Assembly (NCBI RefSeq): GCF_042675665.1
Contig: NZ_JBHTJI010000001.1
Coordinates: 1,860,001-1,924,000, forward strand
Direction of reading: 5' to 3'
From: Mariniflexile jejuense
GTDB taxonomy: Bacteria > Bacteroidota > Bacteroidia > Flavobacteriales > Flavobacteriaceae
DNA: 64,000 nucleotides
Positions 55,075 through 63,721 of this stretch are shown in pieces. The notes beneath the pieces are model-generated. The model was not told where the DNA came from and did no database searches. It saw only the letters and a program-made list of their open reading frames with translations. How positions within the stretch are numbered: position 1 is the stretch's first letter; each line of letters opens with the position of its first letter. Both the position numbers and the translations under genes were made by a program.

Positions 55075-56232
55075 TTAATTTAGCAAGCCATCTGGCCATT
55101 GGTAACTTCCTGGTTTTAAGGTAATATATTTTTTTGGGTTACTATCATATTGCATTCGAACAACACCTGAAGCAAGTTCTACTATGGGTGTGAACGATTT
55201 CCATTGTAATTCATCAAGTAAATCATAAGCTGTGGCGCCACCTTCAATAAAAATCTCTTTAATATCTGAAGTTTCTATTAGGTTTTTTGCAACTAAACTC
55301 AATCGCGATTTTAAATTTAGAGACTTGTTATTCAATTGAATAATTGTATTTGAAACCCTTAAAACCAACTTTTTTTTATCATTATAAATTGAAGACACTT
55401 CATTTATAAAATTCTTCAAATTTTTTTTATCTAGTTTATTTTCAAGAAGCGCTTCAGGAAAAACAACCAAAGGACAATTAGCTTTTTCAATAGTTTTTGA
55501 AAACGCTATACTTTTAGGATGTGTGCTTCCTGAAAGCAATAAATAATTATTATTAAAGCTATGTTTGGTTTCTTTTACTGTTGATGTTGCCAGTTTCATT
55601 TTAATTAGAAATTGTTCAAAAAAAGCAGCGCTTCCACCTACAATGATGTCTTCATGATATAAATTGATACACTTTGATAAATCTTCAACAGAACTACAAT
55701 CTGGAATAAAAAGACCTTTTGTTTTAATTTTATGAATAATGCCGGTAAAAATTTCAATAGACTCCTTTTTTGAACTCCTATCTAAAAGTAACGCTTTTAC
55801 TAAAGATGTTTTTGAAGGAAAATCTGGGTCGGTAGCAAATCCAGTATTTTCTATAAGATTATCATTTACCCAATAAACTCCTTTTTTAATACAACGATTC
55901 CCTTCTGGGTTAGAAGGTTGAAGTAAAATACTTTTTTTTTCTGTTACATCAATTAATGCCGAAAGTTCAGTTAATACATGACCACGCAATACCGAATCGC
56001 ATTTTTTAAAAAGTATATTGTTTGTTTTTAAAATAATTTCTTCAGCTAAATGAAAATGAGTTTCATAAGCTTCATCTTCACTCATCGAGCGTGAATCGGT
56101 TGCTATAATAGTAACGGTTGCTTGTTTTTTTGGTATTGTATTGATGCCAAACGACACGTCTATACCATACCGAAGACAAATACCAGCTATTTCGGCAGCT
56201 CCTGTTAAATCATCTGCAATAACAGTAATCAT
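55075..56232 (-). CDS. Four-carbon acid sugar kinase (DUF1537 family)
   Basis: 385-residue ATP-dependent kinase. The N-terminus IADDLTGAAEIAGICLRYGIDV is the DUF1537 signature, KKCDSVLRGHVLTELSAL follows, and the C-terminal nucleotide-binding part has FIEGGATAYDLLDELQW and ASGVVRMQYDSNPKKYITLKPGSYQWPDGL. Characterised members phosphorylate D-threonate, D-erythronate or 3-oxo-tetronates. It overlaps the PdxA-like gene by 1 nt; the pairing of this kinase with a PdxA2 protein is the known D-threonate route (kinase, then 4-phosphate 3-dehydrogenase and decarboxylation to dihydroxyacetone phosphate). Substrate assignment rests on this pairing. Confidence 0.9.
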   Translation of the reverse strand: MITVIADDLTGAAEIAGICLRYGIDVSFGINTIPKKQATVTIIATDSRSMSEDEAYETHFHLAEEIILKTNNILFKKCDSVLRGHVLTELSALIDVTEKKSILLQPSNPEGNRCIKKGVYWVNDNLIENTGFATDPDFPSKTSLVKALLLDRSSKKESIEIFTGIIHKIKTKGLFIPDCSSVEDLSKCINLYHEDIIVGGSAAFFEQFLIKMKLATSTVKETKHSFNNNYLLLSGSTHPKSIAFSKTIEKANCPLVVFPEALLENKLDKKNLKNFINEVSSIYNDKKKLVLRVSNTIIQLNNKSLNLKSRLSLVAKNLIETSDIKEIFIEGGATAYDLLDELQWKSFTPIVELASGVVRMQYDSNPKKYITLKPGSYQWPDGLLN

Positions 56233-57257
56233 TATTTTTTGTGTTTCGCCATAACAATAGCATAATCGATAGCTACCAACATCGCATCTGCTGAAGCGAT
56301 TCCTTGACCTGCAATTTCAAAAGCTGTTCCATGATCGACAGATGTTCGAATGATAGGCAAACCTAAAGTGATGTTTACACCTTTTACGCTTTTCATTGTC
56401 CCTTTTTCATTATCCCATTTGAACCCTTCTAGTTTAAAAGGAATATGCCCTTGATCGTGATACATGGCTATGCAACCATCAAACTTGCCCTGAACCGCTT
56501 TTACAAACATGGTATCTGGAGGAAATGGGCCTTCAACGGTGTAACCTAGTTTATTGGCTTCTTCAATGGCTGGAATAATTTCATCAACTTCTTCATCACC
56601 AAACAACTGGTTTTCGCCTGCATGTGGATTTAATCCTGCCACAGCAATTCTTGGTTTCTTAATACCGAACTTTTTACAAGCATCATCCAATAAGGTAATC
56701 ACCTCAAATACACGGTCTTTTTTACATAAATCGCAAGCTTGACGTAATGACACATGGGTACTTACGTGAATGACCCTGAAGTTTTCATCGGCCAAAAGCA
56801 TCGCAAATTTTTTGGTATTTGTATAATCGGCATAAATTTCGGTATGACCTGAATATTTATGTCCTGCTTTGTGAATGGATTCTTTGTTTATTGGTGCAGT
56901 AACCGTAGCATCTATTTGGTTTGCTAAAGCTAATTCAATGTTTTTTGTAACCGCTTCAAAAGCTGCTTTTCCTGCCATGGCAGTTACAACTCCTGGTTGC
57001 AATATTGCATTATCAACATTTTTTAAGTCGAATACATCAATAGTACCATGTTCAAACTTAGCATCTTTTACATCTTGAATGGCATTTATATTTAATGTCG
57101 ATTTTAATGCTTTCACTTCATTTTGCATCGTTTGTGCATCTCCAACAACCAATGGTTTACAGCGACTGTAAACATCTTGTAATGCTAATGTTTTTATGAT
57201 GATTTCTGGACCAATTCCGGCTGGATCGCCCATTGAAATTCCTATTTTTGGTATCAT
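56232..57257 (-). CDS. pdxA2: PdxA-family 4-phospho-threonate/4-phospho-erythronate dehydrogenase
   Basis: 341-residue NAD-dependent dehydrogenase. Family motifs are KIGISMGDPAGIGPEIIIKTL, ATVTAPINKESIHKAGHKYSGHTEIYAD, VAGLNPHAGENQLFGDEEVDEIIP and the metal-site MYHDQGHIPFKLEGF. Canonical PdxA makes pyridoxal precursors, but placement next to a DUF1537 kinase with a 1-nt overlap points to the PdxA2 catabolic branch, which oxidises 4-phospho-D-threonate. It starts 1 nt after the iron alcohol dehydrogenase gene. A biosynthetic PdxA role cannot be excluded by reading alone. Confidence 0.88.
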   Translation of the reverse strand: MIPKIGISMGDPAGIGPEIIIKTLALQDVYSRCKPLVVGDAQTMQNEVKALKSTLNINAIQDVKDAKFEHGTIDVFDLKNVDNAILQPGVVTAMAGKAAFEAVTKNIELALANQIDATVTAPINKESIHKAGHKYSGHTEIYADYTNTKKFAMLLADENFRVIHVSTHVSLRQACDLCKKDRVFEVITLLDDACKKFGIKKPRIAVAGLNPHAGENQLFGDEEVDEIIPAIEEANKLGYTVEGPFPPDTMFVKAVQGKFDGCIAMYHDQGHIPFKLEGFKWDNEKGTMKSVKGVNITLGLPIIRTSVDHGTAFEIAGQGIASADAMLVAIDYAIVMAKHKK

Positions 57258-57258
57258 T

Positions 57259-58407
57259 CTAAAGTAATTTTTTATAAATAGTTATGGCATCTTCCTTAGT
57301 TACTCCTCTTGGATTATTTTTTAATAATCGTGTAACTTTCATTGCGATGTCTGCTAGTTCAGGTATATCGTTTTCTGTAACACCAATAGCAGTTAATCGT
57401 TGTGGAATACCACATGCTTTTGATAACTTTTCAATTTTTTCTATACCTGCTAAAGCTACTTCTTCATCAGTTCCCGATATGGTTACACCTAAAGCTCTAG
57501 CAACTTCGGCATGACGTTTTGGATTTGCTTGCAAATTAAAACGCAATACTTCTGGCATTAACAAAGCGTTTGACAACCCATGAGCAATATGGAATTTACC
57601 GCCCAAACCATAAGAAAGTGCATGAACAGCCGCCGTATTTACAGGACCTAAACACAAACCACCATACATAGAACCTAGTAATAGTGCTGAGCGTGCTTCA
57701 ACATCATTCCTGTTTTCGTAGGCTTTATGAAGATTTTCAGCTATTAATTGAATACCTTTTAATGCGTAGGTATCAACTGTTGGATGCGCAAATTTATTGG
57801 TATAGGCTTCAATACAGTGTGATAAGGCATCAATTCCTGTTTCAGCAGTTAACTTTGCTGGTAAACTTATGGTTAAAATAGGGTCTAGACAACAAATATC
57901 TGGCACTAAATACGGACTAATAATACCGCTTTTAGCTTGAGTTTCTTCATTTAACAAAATAGCATTTGGCGACACTTCGCTACCTGTTCCTGATGTTGTA
58001 GGGATACATATAAGTTTAATTTTTCTTTCATTTAAAAAACCAATACCAACGACGTCTTCTAATTTTTGGCTATTATTTATTAATGCCGCTAGTAATTTGG
58101 CGCAATCTAACACACTGCCACCACCAACACCTACAACACAATCGGGATTGAATGATGCATTGGTATTTAACAACTCGTTAAATTGTGAAAAAGTAGGTTC
58201 GCCTAAAAATGTATATTCTACAAGTATTACCCGTTTGCTTTTTGATTTTAAAGACTCAACAGTATATGAAACTGCTTTTAATAGTGGCGAAGCAACTAAA
58301 AATAATATGTTGTTGGAATGCTGTAAAATAGTTTCTGATGCTAATTCATTTAATGAATTTTCACCAAAAACAATTTTATTAGGTTGTAATAATGTAATTG
58401 CGTTCAT
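57259..58407 (-). CDS. Iron-containing alcohol dehydrogenase (group III)
   Basis: 382-residue NAD(P)-dependent dehydrogenase. Motifs are VVGVGGGSVLDCAKLLAALI (cofactor site), IPTTSGTGSEVSPNAILL, and the metal-site region GIDALSHCIEAYTNKFAHP and HALSYGLGGKFHIAHGLSNALLMPEV, with the expected Asp and three His residues. The family reduces or oxidises short hydroxy-acids, lactaldehyde, 1,3-propanediol and similar compounds. Here it lies between a symporter gene (7 nt) and the PdxA-like gene (1 nt), so it probably acts on an intermediate of the same acid-sugar route. Confidence 0.9.
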   Translation of the reverse strand: MNAITLLQPNKIVFGENSLNELASETILQHSNNILFLVASPLLKAVSYTVESLKSKSKRVILVEYTFLGEPTFSQFNELLNTNASFNPDCVVGVGGGSVLDCAKLLAALINNSQKLEDVVGIGFLNERKIKLICIPTTSGTGSEVSPNAILLNEETQAKSGIISPYLVPDICCLDPILTISLPAKLTAETGIDALSHCIEAYTNKFAHPTVDTYALKGIQLIAENLHKAYENRNDVEARSALLLGSMYGGLCLGPVNTAAVHALSYGLGGKFHIAHGLSNALLMPEVLRFNLQANPKRHAEVARALGVTISGTDEEVALAGIEKIEKLSKACGIPQRLTAIGVTENDIPELADIAMKVTRLLKNNPRGVTKEDAITIYKKLL

Positions 58408-58414
58408 TTTAAAT

Positions 58415-59950
58415 TTAATGCTTTTGTTTTAAATATCCGTAGAAGGTTAAGCTATCATCTGCCTTTTCAGATTTAAATAAAAAGCTTGCAAAATAGCCAA
58501 CAACCAATACAATAAGGTGACTATAAACCCCTAACATGTATTTATGATGCGGAAAGTTTAGGCTTCCTAAGTCTAAAATCATAGAACCGTTAATTTTGGT
58601 TGTAGTTAATACCGCATAACCAGTAAAAGCTACACAAACTGCTAGACCCACATACAACCCTTGCTTATTTGCGTGTCTAGAGAATAATCCTAACAGAAAA
58701 ATTCCAACGATACCCGCTGAGAAAATAGCATATAGTTCGAATACTACTCCTAAAACACCTTCTCCTTGCCAAGCATGGTATAATAGTGCTACTGCCGACA
58801 TAGCTAAACCTGAAAACAAGACTAATAAGCGGCCAACAAGCAACCTATCTTTATCTGAACAATTGGGTTTGAAACGTTGGTAAAAATCTTCAACACCAAT
58901 TGCCGCTAAACAATTCATATCGGAATCTAAACTAGAAACTGCCGCAGCAATTAATGCTGCCAATACCAAACCAACGGCACCAACAGGTAACTCAGTTCCT
59001 ATAAAATATGTGAATGCTTGATCTGCATTCATGCCTTCAGGCAAAGTAGCACCACCAGAGTTATAAAACACAAATAATAATGAGCCTATTAACATAAATA
59101 ACGCCCATACTGGTACACTGGCAAATACACCAATGTAGGCAGCTTTTTTGGCGTCTTTATCATTTTTTGCAGCTAAGTAACGCTGCACAATGGTTTGGTC
59201 TGTGCCATATTTTTGCAACGCATAAAAAATGCCATTAACTACTAATACCCAGAATGTAAGTTTAGTAAAACTAAAATCATACGGTCCAAAATCTATTTTT
59301 TTCATAGAAACGGCTTCACTTATCATAGCTCCTGCACCACCTTCATACTTGAACAACAAAATACCTGCACACAATATACCGCCACCAATTAATAAAAAAC
59401 CTTGAATGACATCCATCCAAATTACGGCTTCCATTCCTCCTAATAAGGTTAATAAAATAATAACCACACTTAGTATTAGTATATAAATAGTTACATCCAA
59501 CCCTGTTAATGTTGACAATGCCAAACTAACTAAATAAAGTACCGTTCCCATTTTAGAAAAGTGCGTTAAAATAAATGCGATAGAACTGTACATGCGTGCA
59601 AAAACCCCGAAACGACGCTCGAAATACTCATAAGTACTTAAGCGAATAACTTTTCGGAATAACGGTACGATAACCCATACAACGCAAATCAAAACAATTG
59701 GCACCATTAAACCTTGCACTAACAAAATCCAATTAGATTTATAAGCTGCTGCTGGATATGCCAAAAAGGTAACACTACTAATTAACGTTGCAAAAATTGA
59801 AATACCTATTGCCCAAGCTGGTATGGTTTTGCTTCCTGCAAAATATTGATCGGAACTTTTTTGCCTACTCGCAAAATAAAAGCCTGCGCCTAAAGTGAAT
59901 ACTACCGAAATGATTACAATTGCAATATCAATCCAATGAATATTTAGCAT
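58415..59950 (-). CDS. Sodium:solute symporter (SSS family)
   Basis: 511-residue inner-membrane transporter with about 13 hydrophobic helices. Family features are IAIVIISVVFTLGAGFYFASRQKSSDQYFAGSKTIPAWAIGISIFATLISSVTFLAYPAAAYKSNW at the N-terminus, RKVIRLSTYEYFERRFGVFARMYSS, and ALIAAAVSSLDSDMNCLAAIGVEDFY in the core. Relatives take up sialic acid, uronates, inositol and sugars with Na+. It is the second gene of the acid-catabolism operon, so it probably imports the operon's starting acid, for example a uronate or an aldonate released from pectin. Confidence 0.92.
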   Translation of the reverse strand: MLNIHWIDIAIVIISVVFTLGAGFYFASRQKSSDQYFAGSKTIPAWAIGISIFATLISSVTFLAYPAAAYKSNWILLVQGLMVPIVLICVVWVIVPLFRKVIRLSTYEYFERRFGVFARMYSSIAFILTHFSKMGTVLYLVSLALSTLTGLDVTIYILILSVVIILLTLLGGMEAVIWMDVIQGFLLIGGGILCAGILLFKYEGGAGAMISEAVSMKKIDFGPYDFSFTKLTFWVLVVNGIFYALQKYGTDQTIVQRYLAAKNDKDAKKAAYIGVFASVPVWALFMLIGSLLFVFYNSGGATLPEGMNADQAFTYFIGTELPVGAVGLVLAALIAAAVSSLDSDMNCLAAIGVEDFYQRFKPNCSDKDRLLVGRLLVLFSGLAMSAVALLYHAWQGEGVLGVVFELYAIFSAGIVGIFLLGLFSRHANKQGLYVGLAVCVAFTGYAVLTTTKINGSMILDLGSLNFPHHKYMLGVYSHLIVLVVGYFASFLFKSEKADDSLTFYGYLKQKH

Positions 59951-59975
59951 AATGGTTGGTTTTAGTTGGTTTTAT

Positions 59976-60824
59976 TTATTCCACCTCGGTTAATGGTGGC
60001 ATCATGGTTTTATTACATAATCCTTTTTTGTTCATTAATCCTTTTAAAACAGCTAATGACTCGCCTAAGGTTTTATCTTTTTGGTATTGTTGTGCAACAA
60101 CATCAGTTTCTTTTTGCCATGCTTCACAAGTTTCCCAATCGTTATTTAGAGCAGATTCATAAAGTGCTTTATACATTTCTGGAACATAATTTCCGGTACT
60201 TGGTACAATACCATCGGCTCCTAATTTTAAACTACCATAACTTTGAGCACCCCATCCAGAGAAATAGGAGAAATTTGGGTTGGTTTTATAACGATTGATA
60301 CAGATATTCATACGCTCTTCATCACGCTCAGAATCTTTTAATCCCCAAATATTTGGATGTGTTGATAATGCTTCAATAACATCTAATGGAATTGACATTT
60401 GCGTAGTAGCTTTAATATTGTACATGATCACTGGACCAGAAATTTTATTGGCAAGTGTATTGTAAAAAAATGTCATTTGTTGTGAAGTTAACCCATAATA
60501 TGATGGTAGTGTAGCCACTACACAATCGGCACCTAAACCTAGATATTGATTACCTCGTTCTATTAAATCATCAACTTGATTCCCCACTAACCCTGCATAA
60601 ATACATTGATTTTTCCCTTTAAATCTCACAGCAGCTTCAACTAACTTAAGACTTTCTTTTTGATTGATAGAACTTGATTCGCCTGTTGTACCTAATACTA
60701 ATGGATGAATACCATTTATGGCAAAACTTTTAACAATACGTTCAACAGAAACAACATCAACCGTAAAGTCTTTATTAAGTGGTGTTATCATAGGAACTAC
60801 TACTCCTGAAAATCGTTTTTGCAT
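59976..60824 (-). CDS. DapA/NanA-family class I aldolase
   Basis: 282-residue TIM-barrel lyase. Family residues are GTTGESSSINQKE, the catalytic Tyr in PVIMYNIKATTQM and the Schiff-base Lys in WGLKDSERDEER. The superfamily includes dihydrodipicolinate synthase, N-acetylneuraminate lyase, keto-deoxy-sugar-acid aldolases and dehydratases. With a symporter, kinase and dehydrogenases downstream, a 2-keto-3-deoxy-acid aldolase or dehydratase is more likely than lysine synthesis. It is the first gene of the operon; the upstream 209 nt are AT-rich and show no full-consensus promoter. Confidence 0.88.
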   Translation of the reverse strand: MQKRFSGVVVPMITPLNKDFTVDVVSVERIVKSFAINGIHPLVLGTTGESSSINQKESLKLVEAAVRFKGKNQCIYAGLVGNQVDDLIERGNQYLGLGADCVVATLPSYYGLTSQQMTFFYNTLANKISGPVIMYNIKATTQMSIPLDVIEALSTHPNIWGLKDSERDEERMNICINRYKTNPNFSYFSGWGAQSYGSLKLGADGIVPSTGNYVPEMYKALYESALNNDWETCEAWQKETDVVAQQYQKDKTLGESLAVLKGLMNKKGLCNKTMMPPLTEVE

Positions 60825-60980
60825 AGCTTATTTGTATACTTTAAGTAAAATAGTATATTAAATACCATAATATATAAGTTGCAATATTGTGAAATTAAAA
60901 ATATTTCTGTGCTATTTTTGAGCGGTGACCAATTATATAAGTTTAAGCTGTTTTTTTTTAATAATTGACTTTAAAGAATA

Positions 60981-61010
60981 AAAAAAGGATATGCTTATGG
61001 CATACCCTTT
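60981..61010 (-). terminator. Terminator of the 61034-61837 gene
   Basis: On the minus strand GGGTATGC and GCATATCC pair (one G-U) around a 5-nt loop and are followed by seven T's. It lies 24 nt after the stop codon and insulates the downstream DapA-family operon. Confidence 0.8.
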
Positions 61011-61033
61011 TCAAATTTTGCAATACTGCTGAA

Positions 61034-61837
61034 TTACTTCATTAGCAACTTAACTGTTTTTTGACCTTCAACAGTTTTTAATGTAGCAATATATAAACCT
61101 GATTTTAAGCTAAAATCTGTATCGCTATTTGTTTTAAATGTTTTCACTAAAGCACCTGTTATACTGTAAATATTTATTTCAGTTACAGATTTTACGTTTG
61201 ACACATAGATTCTGTTACTTACAGCTTGTATGTTTGTAGAAACTCTAGAATTTGCATTATCTAAACCTAACGCAGGTGTTGTAACATTAGCACCAGAAAC
61301 CTCTACTCTATAAAGATTGTTTGATGCATCACCATAAATATACAATTTTGTAGCTCCTGCTGTATTTGAAGCATTAAGTATGGCCAAATCGGTATTTGGA
61401 GCCATATTTGTTGTTGCTTGACCAAAAATGGTTGTACCATCAGTAACAAATAATGTACGCATTGTACCATTACTTCCTGTTTTAAAATATACTTTCACAG
61501 TACAATTACCATCAACATTAAAATACAATGAACGCTGAGTAGGAACCGCAGGAGCTGTCACTCCACCTCCACCATTCATTTGAAAACGGTTTACAGCTGA
61601 GTAAGTCTCACCTGAAAAAATATTGAAATTAGCTGCACTTGCATTAACAGCTCCAAAATTGGTATTAGTAGCATTAGGAATCAACCCTAATTGATCCACC
61701 ACCATTTCTGAAGTTCCAATACCTGAGCTTAATGGCCAAGTAGTAGTGTCATTACCAAAGTCCCAAACCTTAGATTGAGCTTGTGATGTTACCGTAATAA
61801 CCAATACGGTTAAAATAAAAAGTAATTTTTGTTTCAT
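61034..61837 (-). CDS. Secreted protein with T9SS sorting domain, KxWDFG type
   Basis: 267 residues: signal peptide (MKQKLLFILTVLVITVTSQAQ), an N-terminal motif KVWDFGNDTTTWPL, a beta-rich domain to about 185 (SLYFNVDGNCTVKVYFKTGS, KLYIYGDASNNLYRVEVSG), and a C-terminal T9SS type A sorting domain (about 205-267, RIYVSNVKSVTEINIYSITGALVKTF). The sorting domain marks export by type IX secretion. The body looks like a beta-sandwich that could bind glycan. It resembles the 62097-63323 protein at both ends. A palindrome (61875-61886) lies 37 nt upstream of its start codon. Function unknown. Confidence 0.8.
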   Translation of the reverse strand: MKQKLLFILTVLVITVTSQAQSKVWDFGNDTTTWPLSSGIGTSEMVVDQLGLIPNATNTNFGAVNASAANFNIFSGETYSAVNRFQMNGGGGVTAPAVPTQRSLYFNVDGNCTVKVYFKTGSNGTMRTLFVTDGTTIFGQATTNMAPNTDLAILNASNTAGATKLYIYGDASNNLYRVEVSGANVTTPALGLDNANSRVSTNIQAVSNRIYVSNVKSVTEINIYSITGALVKTFKTNSDTDFSLKSGLYIATLKTVEGQKTVKLLMK

Positions 61838-61874
61838 TTTTTAAATAGTTTTAGTTTGTTAAGATTACACTATT

Positions 61875-61886
61875 GTAATCGATTGC
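61875..61886. promoter_or_regulatory. Palindromic candidate operator before the 61034-61837 gene
   Basis: GTAATCGATTGC is the exact reverse complement of the site at 47363-47374 before the pectin operon. It lies 37 nt upstream of the start codon. No full-consensus -7 element was found nearby, so its relation to a promoter is open. Confidence 0.4.
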
Positions 61887-62022
61887 CTAATTTAAGTATA
61901 AATTCTTAATACTTTGAAAGTATTTAACTATTTAACATGTAGATTTTTATGGGTTTTCGATGAAAACTATTTTTAAACGTTATTTAGTGTTAATTTGAAG
62001 TATTTTTCTTGTTTTTTAAAAT

Positions 62023-62061
62023 AAAAAAAGTGGCTGTTATAAAAAATAACAGCCACTTTTT
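62023..62061 (-). terminator. Bidirectional-looking terminator after the 62097-63323 gene
   Basis: Stem AAGTGGCTGTTAT/ATAACAGCCACTT with a short A-rich loop (about 62029-62058), flanked by A-runs and T-runs on both sides. It lies 36 nt after the minus-strand stop codon. Confidence 0.85.
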
Positions 62062-62096
62062 AAATTAAACTCTATTTTGTTTTTAGAAAAATAGAA

Positions 62097-63323
62097 TTAA
62101 TTTAAAAGTAATTTTACCGATTTTTGTCCTTCAGCAGTTTTAACAGTTGCAATGTACAAACCAGAGTTAAAAACAAAATCCATATCGCTATTTGTTTTAA
62201 ATTCTTTCACTAAAGCACCTGTAATGGTGTATATTTTTATATCTGTACTTGATTTTACATTAGATATAAACACTCTATTACCAATAGCTTTTACATCTGT
62301 TGATACTCGTGTATTTTTTTCTACAGAAAGTGTTTTACTGTACACTCCATTTACATAGATTTTAGTTGTAAGGCCTGAACCAAGAGAGGCATCAACTTGC
62401 CCTAAATAAATTCTGTAAATACGCATTTTACCACCTCTGTTAGAAAGACTATAAGTACCTGCATCTACTGCTTGAAACTGCATAACTCTTACTGCCTCAT
62501 CACCTTTATTTGTTCCATCAATAGGTCCTGTTGGACTTCCTGTACCTGTACCCCAGTCATTTATATCAACAGGTGTTCCAGTACCTCCAAAAGTTTCAAA
62601 TTTAATGTATCCAGTGCTAAAACCTAAAGTACCATCTCCTTCTATATCGGTATACTCACCAGAACCTACAACAGTAACCCACTGTCCTGCTTGTAAGTTA
62701 ATTAATAATCCTCGTCCACCATTTCTATTCCATCTTTTTTCACCTGGTGTTGTAAATTGCAAACAACCTGGGAATAAAGCTGGATCCATGTTATCAAGCA
62801 TTACTGTTCGCTCATCAAAACGCGTAACAGCTGTATTTGTGGTGATAATTCTATCGCTATTACTATCTCTTTTAAATACTAAATCAGCTGTACCATCTAA
62901 GTCAGGCATTAATTGTGGTTTAGTGTAAATACTTCCACCACTTAACAAAGTACCACCTGGAGGTGTTGGTGATGAACTTTTAGAACTTACTTGAAAACGT
63001 GCACTACTATCATAATTAGCATAATTTGCATTGAATGTTGTAAAATAAATAGATTCAGCACTTTGTCCATTTTCATTTTCGAAACCAGACTTAGCAACAT
63101 AAGCTACACCATCAGCATAATTTGTTACTACAGTTCCACTAGCGTTAACCCAATCTAGTTGACGATTGTAATTAGCAAAAGCATTTAAATGTGATAAAGG
63201 CATTACATTAGTGTATCCTGCTCCTAATTCTTTAGCTCCAAAATCCCAGTATTTTATTTGGGCTTCTGAAGTTACTGTAAAAAGCAACATTGGTATAAGT
63301 AATAAAAGTAATTGTTTTTTCAT
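62097..63323 (-). CDS. Secreted protein with T9SS sorting domain, KxWDFG type (long form)
   Basis: 408 residues: signal peptide (to about 21, ending TSEAQ), the motif IKYWDFGAKELGAGYTNVMPL, a long beta-rich region (about 45-310, including GRGLLINLQAGQWVTVVGSGEYTDIEGDGTLGF and YSLSNRGGKMRIYRIYLG), and a T9SS type A sorting domain (about 345-408, RVFISNVKSSTDIKIYTITGALVKEF). The final 60 residues are strongly similar to those of the 61034-61837 protein. No catalytic motif was recognised. Location beside a pectin locus suggests a secreted pectin-binding or accessory protein; this is inference from context. Confidence 0.78.
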   Translation of the reverse strand: MKKQLLLLLIPMLLFTVTSEAQIKYWDFGAKELGAGYTNVMPLSHLNAFANYNRQLDWVNASGTVVTNYADGVAYVAKSGFENENGQSAESIYFTTFNANYANYDSSARFQVSSKSSSPTPPGGTLLSGGSIYTKPQLMPDLDGTADLVFKRDSNSDRIITTNTAVTRFDERTVMLDNMDPALFPGCLQFTTPGEKRWNRNGGRGLLINLQAGQWVTVVGSGEYTDIEGDGTLGFSTGYIKFETFGGTGTPVDINDWGTGTGSPTGPIDGTNKGDEAVRVMQFQAVDAGTYSLSNRGGKMRIYRIYLGQVDASLGSGLTTKIYVNGVYSKTLSVEKNTRVSTDVKAIGNRVFISNVKSSTDIKIYTITGALVKEFKTNSDMDFVFNSGLYIATVKTAEGQKSVKLLLN

Positions 63324-63721
63324 CTTAATCTTTTTTAGTTGTTAATAATTAGTTGAGAGTTTTTTGCCTTTAGAATGCAAAAAAATAAGAAATATGTGGT
63401 AAAATTAATTTATTTAGCAATTATTCAGGTTTATAATTGAACTTTGGTCGATTTTATAAACTTCTATAAACCAACAAAATCAGTTTGTAAATCAAAAAAA
63501 CATTTGAATTTACTTAAAAATTGCAAGTATTAATTTAATAAATAAATTGGGATTTATTATTTATTTATTTCTTAAAGTTTTAAAGTTTTAGCCAATATAC
63601 ATGTATGCTCGATAAGCTATTTTAAAAATAAGCATTATCATATACTTATTACGTAAAAATACTACAAACAAAAAAAGAGAATACGTTATTGTATTCTCTT
63701 TTTTTTACTAGTTAAGTAAAA
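63324..63721. other. Intergenic region, 398 nt, very AT-rich
   Basis: No gene is seen. It holds the terminator at 63670-63706, a short palindrome (ATACATGTAT, about 63597-63606) and a tandem of two TAAAGTTTT units (about 63573-63590). It should contain the promoter of the 62097-63323 gene on the minus strand, but no full TAnnTTTG match was found. Confidence 0.6.
63670..63706 (-). terminator. Terminator after the partial T9SS gene
   Basis: Stem AAAGAGAATAC/GTATTCTCTTT with a 6-nt loop, A-run on one side and T-run on the other, so it can work in both directions. It lies 16 nt after the stop codon at 63722. Confidence 0.85.
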
